Assembly (NCBI GenBank): GCA_028023455.1 | Contig: JAQFVV010001053.1 | Location: 1-64,000 of the forward strand | Source of the DNA: Epiperipatus broadwayi | Lineage: Eukaryota > Onychophora > Udeonychophora > Euonychophora > Peripatidae | Direction of reading: 5' to 3' | DNA: 64,000 bases | Shown here: positions 47,691 through 58,262 of the stretch, piece after piece | How the letters are laid out: each line of letters starts with the position of its first letter | Position numbering within the stretch: position 1 is the first letter of the stretch | The notes under the pieces: generated by a model | Told to the model about the DNA's origin: nothing | Databases searched by the model: none | What the model saw: the letters and a program-made list of their open reading frames with translations, nothing else | Position numbers and translations under genes: made by a program

Positions 47691-49660
47691 CAATTTTTTG
47701 AACAACTTAAAAAAATTCCCAACACTTGCTTACCCTGAAACCAATGGCATACTGGCATTTGACCTTTTGCATTTCAGGCAATTTACCACAGAGTACATTT
47801 TTAACCACTTCCTATCACAAAAAATATACAATACTAGAGGTCTATATCCAATATCAATAATACCATTTAACAAAAAGCCAACAGTCATTTGAAATCTCAA
47901 TAACTTTTGATTTATCTTGAGTGCATTATGAATCAAATTATTGGAAAAGGTAGATAAAGATAAAATAGAAAAATACATAATGCCCCTGTAGTCAAACATG
48001 CAGTATGCAAAGAAGGGATCCTCCACTACACAGGTTTCACTTGTATTTAAAATGATACAAAGTGTAATGCAATGAAATAAAAACTACACATCAATTGCAA
48101 TTCAACTGGATACACAGGAAACATTTGATTCTGATGCAATGGATGTCTTAATTTACATGTTTGCAAATACAACAATTCCTTCACCCTATTATACATCATC
48201 ACATTTCTCTTACTCAACTGAGAGATTCACCTCACATTTAGCTACAGAAAACAACAGAATTTACTTACAATTAATTTTACAAGGATCCCTGATCAGAGCA
48301 TTGCTGTTTATTTTCTATATAAATCAACTCTTAAAACAGATTAAAATGAGTTTCCAGTAATATTAATATCCTGAACAACCCAACATATTTCATTTATCAC
48401 ATACATGGATGATGTGACAGTGTTTCTAACATTGTGGAAAGAAGTAGCAGTATTAGAAAGAATATTACAAAATTACACAGAAACACATAAACTACAATTC
48501 ACCTAGCCAAAAATCAACAAGGTTCTTTTATACTAACAAATCCTATGCACAGCTATACCAAAGAAAACCTACTCCAGTTATTGGATACTCATTATACCTG
48601 GGAATGCATGAAATGAGACAAACACTGCAAACTAATCTCAAATAGAAAGCACCAAACTTAGCTACATCTTTATCAAATGTATATGAATTTCTGTACTCAA
48701 AAGTGCACCTATTTAACATCCTCATAACCAACATGAATTGCAAATTACTAACTTATTGACAACTTTACAAAAAAAATTACACTGGCCTATCATCACTCTG
48801 AAGCAAAGTACTATGGGGTAGCAATACCAATCAAGAAACTCAGCCAACCAACTATACAGAATGGTCTGGACCTACACACAATAAATGTGTTTCATACAGA
48901 GAAAACAATAAACCTATTGGCAAAGATCATTGCATGGTTTACACAGCTACAAAGCCTCATCAATATAATCCATCCCTACAGATCAAACACTCTCCACATA
49001 TGGATATCTAGAGTCATTAGCACACATAGTACAAATCAATTCTGGAAAATACAAAGCTCACATTTACAGCAAATATTCATACTGGCATACATATGAGTTG
49101 ATCAACCCAGTCACAGACAACAAGACCTTTTAGCTCAATTCTGGGAGTAAATAAAAACTAACTCATTAAAAACATCAGAAAATGGTCAATGGAACCAAAC
49201 TTATTTGAGTTCTTGATCTATGTAAACCTGTTTGCGCTACTGACATCCTACTTTTATGATACTATCATCTTTATAGATCAATAGATCCATTATGAAACAT
49301 GTGCCATGTGGCTGAAAAAACACAACACATATTTTACAACTGTACATCACTAAATACTACACAAAACAATATTCTAAATCTATACTGAACAAACAAAGGA
49401 TACAGCAGCCAGCATATTTCACACATATGGATGCAATCCCTAGAGCAAGAGCAGCAATCTTTGAACTTTATGTATATTGGTGCACATGATGTATTTTCAG
49501 TTTTGCAAATGGCATCTGACAACATACAATAAGCTGCAACAAATAAAGAGCAGATATGCAAAGATTGTGGATCTAGATATCTATGCGGGCACCTAGTTAC
49601 TATTAAAATCATGAGCCAATTTATAGATGCATTCAAAACTAGCCATTATATAAGCACAGA
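47691..49660 (+). pseudogene. Decayed Tx1/L1-like non-LTR retrotransposon
   Basis: Plus-strand broken frames follow the RT order of this group. PETNGILAFDLLHF is near 47720, RGLYPISIIPFNKKPTVI near 47840 and KVDKDKIEKYIMPL near 47955. AIQLDTQETFDSDAMDVL (worn motif A) is near 48095 and QGSLIRALLFIFYINQLL near 48280. TYMDDVTVFLTLWKEVAVLE (YxDD box, about 48400) comes next. A C-terminal stretch, VAEKTQHIFYNC near 49310, resembles the late His/Cys region of these proteins. Many stops and shifts; no intact domain. Confidence 0.65.
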
Positions 49661-50006
49661 TTATTTAAGCAAAACCTAAAACGACAATATAAATTATGAA
49701 TTTTTACACTGCTGAACAAATATATAGAACATATGACTAGAAAAAAAAAGATAATAATAAAATATTAATAAAGGATTTTAGGATAGATGTCAATGAACAA
49801 GAAAATCAGAAATGAATAACAGTAATTTCAAAAGCAAGGTAATTCAATAGGTTTGCTGATGTATGCCACATTCAATACTTCCATACTGATGTTTTCAAAA
49901 ATTACCATACCACTATAACCAAGACATAAGTATATAGACATCAAGTAAACTTTATAGACAATAAAGAGTATTATGAAACAACAACAATAACAACAACAAC
50001 AACAAT

Positions 50007-50009
<3 letters not shown>
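49661..50009. other. Intron DNA, no gene seen
   Basis: AT-rich DNA leading into a trinucleotide microsatellite. Confidence 0.4.
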
Positions 50010-50050
<41 letters not shown>

Positions 50051-50120
50051 AAATAATAATGATGATGAAGATGATGATGATGATGATGATGATGATATGA
50101 TGATGATGATGATGATGATG

Positions 50121-50184
<64 letters not shown>
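50010..50184. repeat. Compound (AAT)n(GAT)n(AAT)n microsatellite
   Basis: Trinucleotide array on the plus strand: AAT units, then GAT units interrupted once, then AAT units. It ends about six bases from the splice donor of the lectin exon. Translations of this array as poly-Tyr or poly-His are artefacts. Confidence 0.97.
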
Positions 50185-50185
<1 letters not shown>

Positions 50186-50189
50186 TTAC

Positions 50190-50312
50190 TTTATTACATC
50201 CAGGCACTGGTGTTGATACTGTAGTTTTATCTGTTAATGTCTTCCTTCCACGACAAATGTAATAAAAAATTTTGGTACACACATCATCACTCCAGCCACC
50301 AAAATTTGCTAT
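50190..50312 (-). CDS. C-type lectin domain exon (C-terminal end of a domain plus linker)
   Basis: A 123-nt (41-codon) exon on the minus strand with acceptor aattcag|ATAGCA and donor AATAAA|gtaagt. It reads IANFGGWSDDVCTKIFYYIC, then RGRKTLTDKT, then a Thr/Pro-rich linker ending PGCNK. W-S-D-D-x-C-(x7)-IC is the typical end of a C-type lectin domain. Both ends are in phase 0. The cysteine of PGCNK lies 11 residues before the C of SCYKF when joined to the exon at 32537-32652, the spacing of the first disulfide of a long-form CTLD. This suggests a receptor with at least two tandem lectin domains. Confidence 0.82.
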
Positions 50313-50916
50313 CTGAATTAATTAAGAATGATTAAATCAAAATATAATATTATATTAAATAATTGTTATTAACACTTATAAAAGATCTTATAAAAATATT
50401 TTTAAAAAAATTAAATATTGCTCTTCTGAATCTAATCTTAAGAAAGGAATAATGTATTGTTATTTTTTTATTAAAATTTAAATATATATATATATATTTA
50501 CAAACAAGCTTTGAAATATGTAAAAAATTATTTGTATAAAAATAATTATATTTTGAAAAACAAGCTTTGAAAAAATAAATAATAAATAAAAATTATATTA
50601 GTCTTATAAATAAATAAATTGTTAAATCTTATTACATAAATTTGTATTGTAATGAGCATTTCTCTGCTGATTGAAAAGAAAAATAATAAATAATAAAAAC
50701 TTTTATTTTAATGTAATATAATATAGACTCTAATCAGAATACAAAGAACATGAATGTGATGAACTAAGAACTAAGTATTTATAAATATTACTTAAGCAAT
50801 AATTATATAAATATTATATTCACCGAAAATAAAAATATTTTTGCTAAAATATCATTATACATACTTTAATCTGTAAAACATTAAATGATAAATAAATTGA
50901 ACAATCATACTTTCAG
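50313..50916. other. Intron or intergenic DNA, no gene seen
   Basis: AT-rich. The preceding exon of the lectin domain (its middle part) is not visible here. Confidence 0.4.
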
Positions 50917-51050
50917 TTTCTTTTTTTTCTTTTTTTTTCATATGTCATAGCATCCGTCAGGAGGCTAACACCCAAAAACTGTCTGCAACCAACTGCTTGC
51001 TTGCCAGGCAACTGCACTGACCTCTTGGCTAACAACGCTTGACTACTTTC
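50917..51050 (-). mobile_element. tRNA-derived SINE
   Basis: Minus strand: ttagccaagaggtcagtgca (a good pol III A box, tagccaagagg), then gcaagcagttggttgcagac, gggtgttagcctcc where the B box should be (diverged), and an A-rich tail (T/C runs on the plus strand at 50917-50940). Shares its body with 17777-17862. Confidence 0.7.
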
Positions 51051-51185
51051 AGTTAATTTATTCCTTTTTATCTCTAAGTTGTTATTTAAAACATTTCTAA
51101 GCTTACATTTTGCCGTATTTATATATAAATAAAGTAACTCTTAACACTAGATGAAATAATCATACAAATATATAAATCATTATAC

Positions 51186-51318
51186 AATTAAAAATATCCA
51201 GTAATGTCCTTTGTTTAATAGTCTATATCTCAATAATAGTGAACTGGTATCATTTTTGAAGTTCTCTATTATTGAGATATAGAATATTAAAAACAGGGTA
51301 TTACTGGATATTTGTAAT
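51186..51318. repeat. Hairpin MITE upstream of the L2-like element
   Basis: The left arm (caattaaaaatatccagtaatg... to caataatag) is mirrored by ctattattgagatatag...ttactggatatttg. The loop is about 25 bases. Confidence 0.85.
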
Positions 51319-51454
51319 GGTATAAATAATTGTATTTGTAATTGTATAACTGTAGCTAGTCAAAAGACAGTGGAAAGGGAGCAAAATGTACTTAAGGAAG
51401 ATAGGTTAGAGTATGGTTTTAGTGGAGTGTTAGAGTGAAGAAAGTAATATCACA

Positions 51455-52089
51455 ATGGAGATGATTAGTCAAAGAATAAATAAGATAGAGGAAGAACTGA
51501 AGGATGTAGAAGTAAAATTAAAATCATTAGAGATAAAATGTGAGGAGATAAAGTAATTATTGTGAAGAAATGATAAGGATGAAATAAATAACAAGGACCA
51601 GAAGGCATTAGAAAATGTTATGTATGGAATAGAGAAAGTACATTATGAAAAAGTATTGATAGGAGATTCACTTTGTAAGAGTATATTTACCTGGTATTAA
51701 AATTAGGGATGTATCAGATAAAGTAAAAAAAACAAGGTAGTAGAGATGTGTATGTTATGGTAGAGACTAATAAGTTATCAGAATCTTTAGAGAGAATAAT
51801 GGATGAGTATGTAGATTTGATTAGGAATGTGACTATGACTAAAGGAATAGTAGGAGTAGTTGGATTATTACCAAGATTTTACAAAAGATATTTGTTAGAT
51901 AGTGCATGTTCTATAAATGAGAGTTTGAAAAAATTGTGTGAGAAAAATAATGTTATGTTTGTGGATGTGTGGGATTGTTTTATTGAAAAAAGGGAGATAT
52001 ATAGTAAAGATGAGTTGCATTTAGGAAAACAAGGAAGTGAAGTTTTAAGGAGTCCGATTTATAAAGAATTTTTTTTGGGAAACTTATAA
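51455..52089 (+). pseudogene. ORF1: coiled coil plus SGNH/GDSL esterase
   Basis: From the ATG at 51455 comes a 33-residue coiled coil (MEMISQRINKIEEELKDVEV...), ending at TAA 51554. In the same frame KVLIGDSLCKSI follows near 51650-51685, with the block I G-D-S-L motif and its catalytic Ser. After a frame change the next frame (51748-52089) reads VGVVGLLPRFYK, then VMFVDVWDCF, and DELHLGKQG (about 52009-52035) with the block V Asp and His. All three catalytic residue types are therefore present, though in two frames. The Asn of the third block is not evident. In such elements the domain is thought to act on membranes or lipids during the retrotransposition cycle. Confidence 0.72.
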
Positions 52090-52309
52090 GGGGGGGGGGA
52101 TTTTAAATTGTATTATTAGTAAAAAGAAAAATAATGGATGAAATATAAGAAATAAGCAATAGGAATTTGATTTAGATATCAATATAGATATAGAGAAAAT
52201 ATAGGTTTGTAAAATTAATGGTAAGAAAATAATTTATAAATGTAATGGAGAAGAAAAAATTAAAAGAATTTATAAAAGAGTAGTTAGGAAAGATAAAATT
52301 GTTAAAATT

Positions 52310-52980
52310 GGGTTTTGAACATACAAGGTGGTGGGGACCAGAAAAGTGAATGGAATTAAATAAAACAAGTGAAAATGAAAAGCTTAAAGTATTAGCAACA
52401 GTGGAAACACTTCTAAAAGAAGAATAATAATATATTTTGAAACAGTTGGTATGGCAGATTATAAATAAAATAGAAAAAAGGGGTTGTGCCATAGGTGTTA
52501 TATCAAAAAAATATTTAAATATTGCTAAATGTCAAGAACCTTTGTGGTTTGAAATAAGGTTGGGTAGACAAGAATGGATGGTGGATATAGTTTATATAGC
52601 CACTGGAGATAGTCAAATTATAATGGAGTGGAATAGTAACATATACAAATGTCTAGTTAAGGATATACAAAGTTTTAAAGAAAAGGGGAAGAGAATAATG
52701 GTTAAAGGGGATATGAATGGACATATTGAAAAAATTGATGATGTAGATAATAAAAATAGACAGCTTTTAAAGAAATTTTGTCAGAAAATGAATTTGAGTA
52801 TTAGACATTTACTAAATATTTATGAGGGACAATACATATGGTCTAGAAATAATATATTTCATACAATAGATTGTGTATTGGTAGAGAAAGAGGGAATAAA
52901 TAAAATATGGTAAATTAAGGTGTTTGATAATGAAGATAAAGTATGTACTAGTGATCATAACTTCATTGTAATTAAATTGG
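52310..52980 (+). pseudogene. ORF2: apurinic-type (APE) endonuclease
   Basis: NIQGGGDQKSEWN near 52318 matches the first endonuclease block, and VETLLKEE (about 52400) the catalytic-Glu block. The open frame 52437-52913 holds VKGDMNGHIEKIDD (residues 89-102, the GDxN block) and HTIDCVLVEKE. A final S-D-H-N-F block is at 52950-52964, after a stop at 52911-52913. This enzyme nicks target DNA to prime cDNA synthesis. Confidence 0.8.
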
Positions 52981-53470
52981 TTAGTAGTGTGATGTAGAAT
53001 AGAAATAAAAGTAAAAATAATAGTGAAAGATGTGGATCGAAAGTGAATGATAAAAATAAGTTGGAAGAGTATAAAATACAAGTTGAAGAAATCATGAAAG
53101 AGTGGGTTGGGGATGAGTATAATGACTGGTGTAAAGATGTAAAAAAAGTTGCAAATAGGGTTTTAGGTGAGAATATTCAGAACAATAAATTGTAATAAAA
53201 AGGAGAATTAGTAAAAGTGTAAAAAAGAAGAAAGAAGCATGTTGAGAATATAAGTGTGCTATTAAGTACAAGGAAAGTGAAAAAGATATTAATGCTAAAT
53301 GGGAAAAGTACTTAGAAAAGAAGAAGTTGGCTAAAATAAATAATTATAGAGAGTGAATGAAATTGAATAGTAATTTGTTGGAGGATATTAATAAAAGTAG
53401 AAAAGATGGGAGTAAAAAAATGGAATTACATTAAAAGGAGAAATTAGGGGGAGATAAATAGTATTACTAG

Positions 53471-54125
53471 ATGATTGGGGGAATAGAGTGTAACCCTAGA
53501 GAAGATTTAGAGAGATTCTTAAATAGATATGTAATAAATATAGAAAAGATGTTAGATGTTATGGATAGAGTGATAGAAGACATGAAAGCATATAGTAATG
53601 GGAATATCATGTTTTCCAAAATTGAATTGAATGAGGCAGAGAAGAAATTGAAAAGTGGAAAGGCAAGAGGTTTAGATGAATGGGCAGCAGAAATGGTAAT
53701 GAATTTAGGATATAGGACAAACGTAAAGTTATTATCCTGTTTTAATAAAATGACACATAATAGAGTTTTCCCAAATAGTTGGAGTAATACAAGAGTAAGA
53801 TTATTATATAAAGAAAGAGTAAGGATAATAGAAAGTTGAATAATTATAGACCGATAGTGGTAACATCAGTTCTATATAAAGTTTTATCATATATGTTGGC
53901 TAGAAGAGTTGTAAAATGGATGGAAGGGAATAATGTAGTGGGAGAAATGCAAGGAGGTTTTAGATTAGATAGTAGTAAGAATGCAGGTAAACAGTTATAT
54001 ATTACTTTTATAGATATAAAGAAGGCATATGATAGAGTAAATACAAATATATTATGGATAAGTTTAGTGAATTTGGGAGTGGATGAAGTTTTAATAGATA
54101 TTATTAAGAAATTATATATATATAT
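53471..54125 (+). pseudogene. ORF2: reverse transcriptase, N-terminal half
   Basis: FSKIELNEAEKKLKSGKARG and LDEWAAEMV match the first RT block, and a shifted frame gives NNYRPIVVTSVLYKVLSYML. VVGEMQGGFR follows, then LYITFIDIKKAYDRV with the first catalytic Asp at 54013-54015, and VLIDIIKKLY. The frame runs into a TA tract at 54114-54124 and the inserted DNA. Confidence 0.88.
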
Positions 54126-54171
54126 GATAAACAAAAATGCAAGTTAAAAAACTTGCTAACGCTTGTATTTA

Positions 54172-54641
54172 TGTCCACAGATGGCGTTCTATCAAAAACA
54201 CCGATCAAGTGTATGTTCTGTTTACATAAACGTCAGAGTAGCATTCAATATCTCTAACTATAATTCCACTTTCAGATCATGATTTCAAGCTATTTGCTAT
54301 CATCAGTGAAAGACAGGAATAAAGAAACTAGATCTAAATACAAACTCTGAGCGTTTATGAAACAATTTCTATTCAGCTATCTGGTTTGCTATGCTGAGTT
54401 TGAAGACATTACGTGTCTAAAACATTCACGCTTGCAAGCTGAATAGAAATTGTTTCATAAACGCTCAGAGTTTGTATTTAGATCTAGTTTCTTTATTCCT
54501 GTCTTTCACTGATGATAGCAAATAGCTTGAAATCATGATCTGAAAGTGGAATTATAGTTAGAGATAGTGAATGCTACTCTGACGTTTATGTAAACAGAAC
54601 ATACGCTTGATCGGTGTTTTTGGTAGAACGCCATCTGTGGA
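54172..54641. mobile_element. MITE family F, palindromic copy
   Basis: The left arm (54172-54378) and right arm (54437-54641) are almost exact reverse complements of about 205 bases, starting tccacagatggcgttct and meeting at a loop of about 58 bases. Related single-arm copies lie at 42017-42563. No coding capacity; TA-rich on both sides. Confidence 0.9.
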
Positions 54642-54698
54642 TATATATATATATATATGTTCTGATTCCCGCGCATATATATATATATATATATATTA

Positions 54699-54737
<39 letters not shown>

Positions 54738-54770
54738 AACAAATTATAAATATATATATATATTTACATG
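54642..54770. repeat. Compound (TA)n tracts
   Basis: Several TA runs separated by short unique pieces such as gttctgattcccgcgc. Confidence 0.9.
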
Positions 54771-57700
54771 TGCAGATATTATATATAGTTTATAGATGAT
54801 AGACTAATAAGCAGTAATGAACATAGAATGTGGTAATAAATAATATTTAATATATTATTCTCTTATTGTTAAATAAAATATTCAATTATTTAGCTCTATT
54901 TTTTAAAATAAAACAAACTGGAAAGGAAGGTGTAAAAACAATCAGTAGATTAATAGATAAAATGCACACATGCAAAAAAAAGTGAAAGAGAGTACAACTT
55001 TATGAATATAAAAACATTCTTACACAAATCTTTATTGACTATATATAATTGCAACCTTTATTGTTTTGTATTATCTGGATCTTATATGTCTAGAGAAGGA
55101 GGAAAGGCTTTGACAGAATAAATGTAATTATTAATCTTCTTATTAATTGCTAAGGACCATCAATTTTTGAGAATTTTATTGCTATCTCCAAAATGACAGC
55201 TATTGGTAGGAGAAGATTTTTCTTTCTTTTAATCAGAAAGACAAAATATAAAAAGAGTGGCAAAATATTAATAAAGGCAGTTTTTTTTCTTTTTTTAAAG
55301 TTAACCTTTTAACCACTAATTATATTATTGGTTGTATGAGGTAAAAATCAAATCTTTTAATTGGCCAACTCACAAGCTGAAGACAAAGCCTATTGTTAAA
55401 ACATATTCGCCTATAATATTAAATTCAACTTAGATACATTTATAAAAAGTATATTATTAATTTTTCAGGTTATGAAGAGAACGAAAGTTCTTTCAAAAAT
55501 AAATTGCTATTTATTTATTCTAAAATATTCAATTTCGGCAACATAAAAGCTACAATATAAACAAAAAGATCGACTTTTACGTTATAGAAAAGTAAATATT
55601 TTTTTTACTACATCTTCAATATTTGTACTAAAATCTTCAATATTTTTCGAAAATAATTTTGTTTTTTTATTATTCTCTCTGAGAATAATTTTAATTTCCA
55701 TAAATATAATTTTATAATACTTAAAATTGGATTCGAAATGAAAATCTCAGCATTTTTCTTTATTTTCTTTGATCAGGCGGTTTCTTTGTTCTTTCCAGCC
55801 AATCAGAATGTCTTTTTCGGCTGAGAGCTTGCTAAGAACCAATCACAAATAATGTTCTTTCTTTGTTTAGGTTTAAATGCATTTTTTTTTATTTTTTACT
55901 TGTAAAATAAGTCAGAAGAGGTCACCATCGTACAGAACTTTTAAAAACCTCTTCAAAACGTATCGAACAAATTTTTTAGCATAAGAATTGGCTGAGTTAG
56001 AGTGACTTCAGATGTCTACGAAGAGCCTCGTAAAAAACAGTCTTTTGGTTAAGAGAGATGAGCCATTTTTTAAAGCTAAAGAGATGGGGCAGTTTTCAGT
56101 TTTAAAGTTAAAAGAGATGGGAAGTTAAAAGTTAAAGTTTTTTGGCAGCAAAAGGCAGTTAGCAGCAGTTTTTTCCATCTGTTTTTTTTATAGCTCAGAA
56201 TGAGTTATTGATTTTTTTTTCTCTTTAAAAAATTAAAGAAAAAATATGACTTTTGCTTTAAAATCAGCATAAAAGAAGATGTGTGCCCATATAAATAATT
56301 TCATAGCTAAATTAGTGTAAAGAGGTGGACTTAAATTGAATCTTTTAAAAGAATTAGGTAAAATAATATAAAATGGTACATATATATATATATGTTGGCT
56401 GTTTGTGAAACAATGAGGATGCCATACTAATTTTGCCATTTTTTATTTTTTACAAGACCTCACATCTATAGGTTAATTAACTGTTCTACCTGTAGAATCA
56501 TATACAGATCTATAATAACCAAAGAATGGCCAAGGTTAAACACCAACCACAGATGCTATCTGAGAGGCTTATTTTTGTTTCCTGGCCTATTAAAGGATCA
56601 TCATCTTTAAATGGAGGGAAAAGAAGAAAAAAGAGAAGAAAGAAGATATATAAAAGCCATATAACTAACCTCAATTAATCTATGTCATTTTTAAAAGTTC
56701 TCTTTACATTTATCTAAAAGTGTCTGCAATAATTTTTAGAACACGAACAAGCAAACCAAACAGTTCAAGCTATAAATTGGGAAAACGGGCTGATATTTAA
56801 ACCTGGAACATTAATAAGAACTGAAAAATGGATTGGGTAAAATTAAAATTTAATTAACAAATTTTTCTTATTTACTTATTAAAAGTAAATTTTAATTTCT
56901 ACCAAGTCAAGCATTTTTTTCTTTTGATACAGAAGCATTAAGAGTTTGTTTATTGATTGTGTTCTTCTCAATACTACATAACATTACACACACAGTTTAA
57001 ATACCTTAAACTTAATTTTCATATTTTTTATTTTTATTTTTTATATATAGTAATGCTAAAATGTTTTTTTATTATTGTTCTTTATTCATTGTGATAATTG
57101 AGCAACCTATCATTATATGTTTTATAATGTTTTATTATTTTTTTTTTTGCATATAAAATTTGATGTAATTAATATTTTGCTCAAGGTTGCAATTATATAT
57201 ATATATAATTTATGTATTAATCCTTAATATAGGAGTACACATTTTAAATATGTATATTGACATATCACAGGGTGTGTGCATGTGTGATTGCTTATAGCAA
57301 TTCATCAAAAATATGTTATGCATACTTAATTTAAATATAGCAAATTGAAGTGCATGGTTTTGCATATGTATGAAAGTAACAAAAACAAACACATACATTA
57401 CATAAATGAAATTTACCTTTATGATATGTAATAAGTAGGGAAAATCTTGAATAAGCATTCAATAGAATATTTTTTATGTCAGTTTAAGTTAACTTATTTC
57501 AAAATATGTAATAACATAAGCAGATATATAAAATTAGTTGGTTACACATATAGTATTAAGATATTTTGTTTAATTATATATTTATTTGAGTCAGTTGTAT
57601 AGTTGGTAATTTAATTTATAAAAAGGAAGAGTGTGAATAAACATAATTATACCATATTTGGTTTCCGAGTTATTATTATTAATAATGTTATATTTTTCTT

Positions 57701-58139
57701 CTCTTAATTCTATTGTTTTTATTGATCACCATCACCCATAAATGTTAAGCATAGGATATTGATTTCCATATAAAGATGTTTAAGGATTATGCTTGACACA
57801 TAACCAAGTTTTTTAATAATAAGAGGTTAGTAATAAAAGATTAAAATTATGTTGTGCCCAAGAGTTATGATCATCATCATCATTACATTATGATGAATAA
57901 GACAATTAAGTAACTATGTTTAATGGCCATATAACTAAGTAATGGTCTTTACCACATGTGTTTGGAAGCCATTAATAAGAGTATACTTGCATCAGTACAT
58001 CAATATATGTAAACTGAGTTAGTAATATCTATAAGCATGTTGGATATATACATTTTGTTATATTGGGATCTTATAACTTTATTGACATGGATAAAATATA
58101 AGATTGTTATATTTTTTTGTTTTTTAGTCATCTAAGCCA
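54771..58139. other. AT-rich insert, no gene seen
   Basis: Short chance frames only. Two CCAAT motifs (gccaatcag at 55798-55806 and accaatcac at 55837-55845) lie about 40 bases apart in a slightly GC-richer patch, followed at 56080-56180 by A/G-rich repeated words (aaagttaaaagagatgg). This could be an old LTR or promoter, but no gene follows. Confidence 0.35.
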
Positions 58140-58262
58140 TGTGTAGTAAAAAAATGTACCGAATGGGTTTGCACCCAGTACACTATGGACAGATAATATT
58201 TATCTAGGTTGAAAAACAATCTAGTGGCACCTGTGGAAACACATGTACTTAGCTAAGCTGAA
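58140..58262 (-). repeat. tRNA-like SINE fragment, copy 2
   Basis: The minus strand shares ggtgccactagatt and a diverged B-box-like tgggtgcaaaccca with 10085-10205. Confidence 0.4.

Larger units (their letters stand above)
51330..54125 (+). mobile_element. L2/CR1-like non-LTR retrotransposon, 5' half
   Basis: Order on the plus strand: short coiled coil, SGNH esterase (ORF1), endonuclease and N-terminal RT (ORF2). It stops after motif A at a short (TA)n tract, and the rest of the same RT resumes at 62426. An esterase in ORF1 is described for the CR1 and L2 groups. The element has several stops and frame changes. Confidence 0.8.

Noticed and set aside
49828-50282. Reading frames of poly-Tyr, poly-His, poly-Ile and poly-Cys
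   Set aside because: They are translations of the trinucleotide microsatellite, apart from the lectin exon at one end.
55790-56210. Possible promoter with paired CCAAT boxes
   Set aside because: No gene follows on either strand, and CCAAT words are expected at this frequency. Kept only as a note in the block description.
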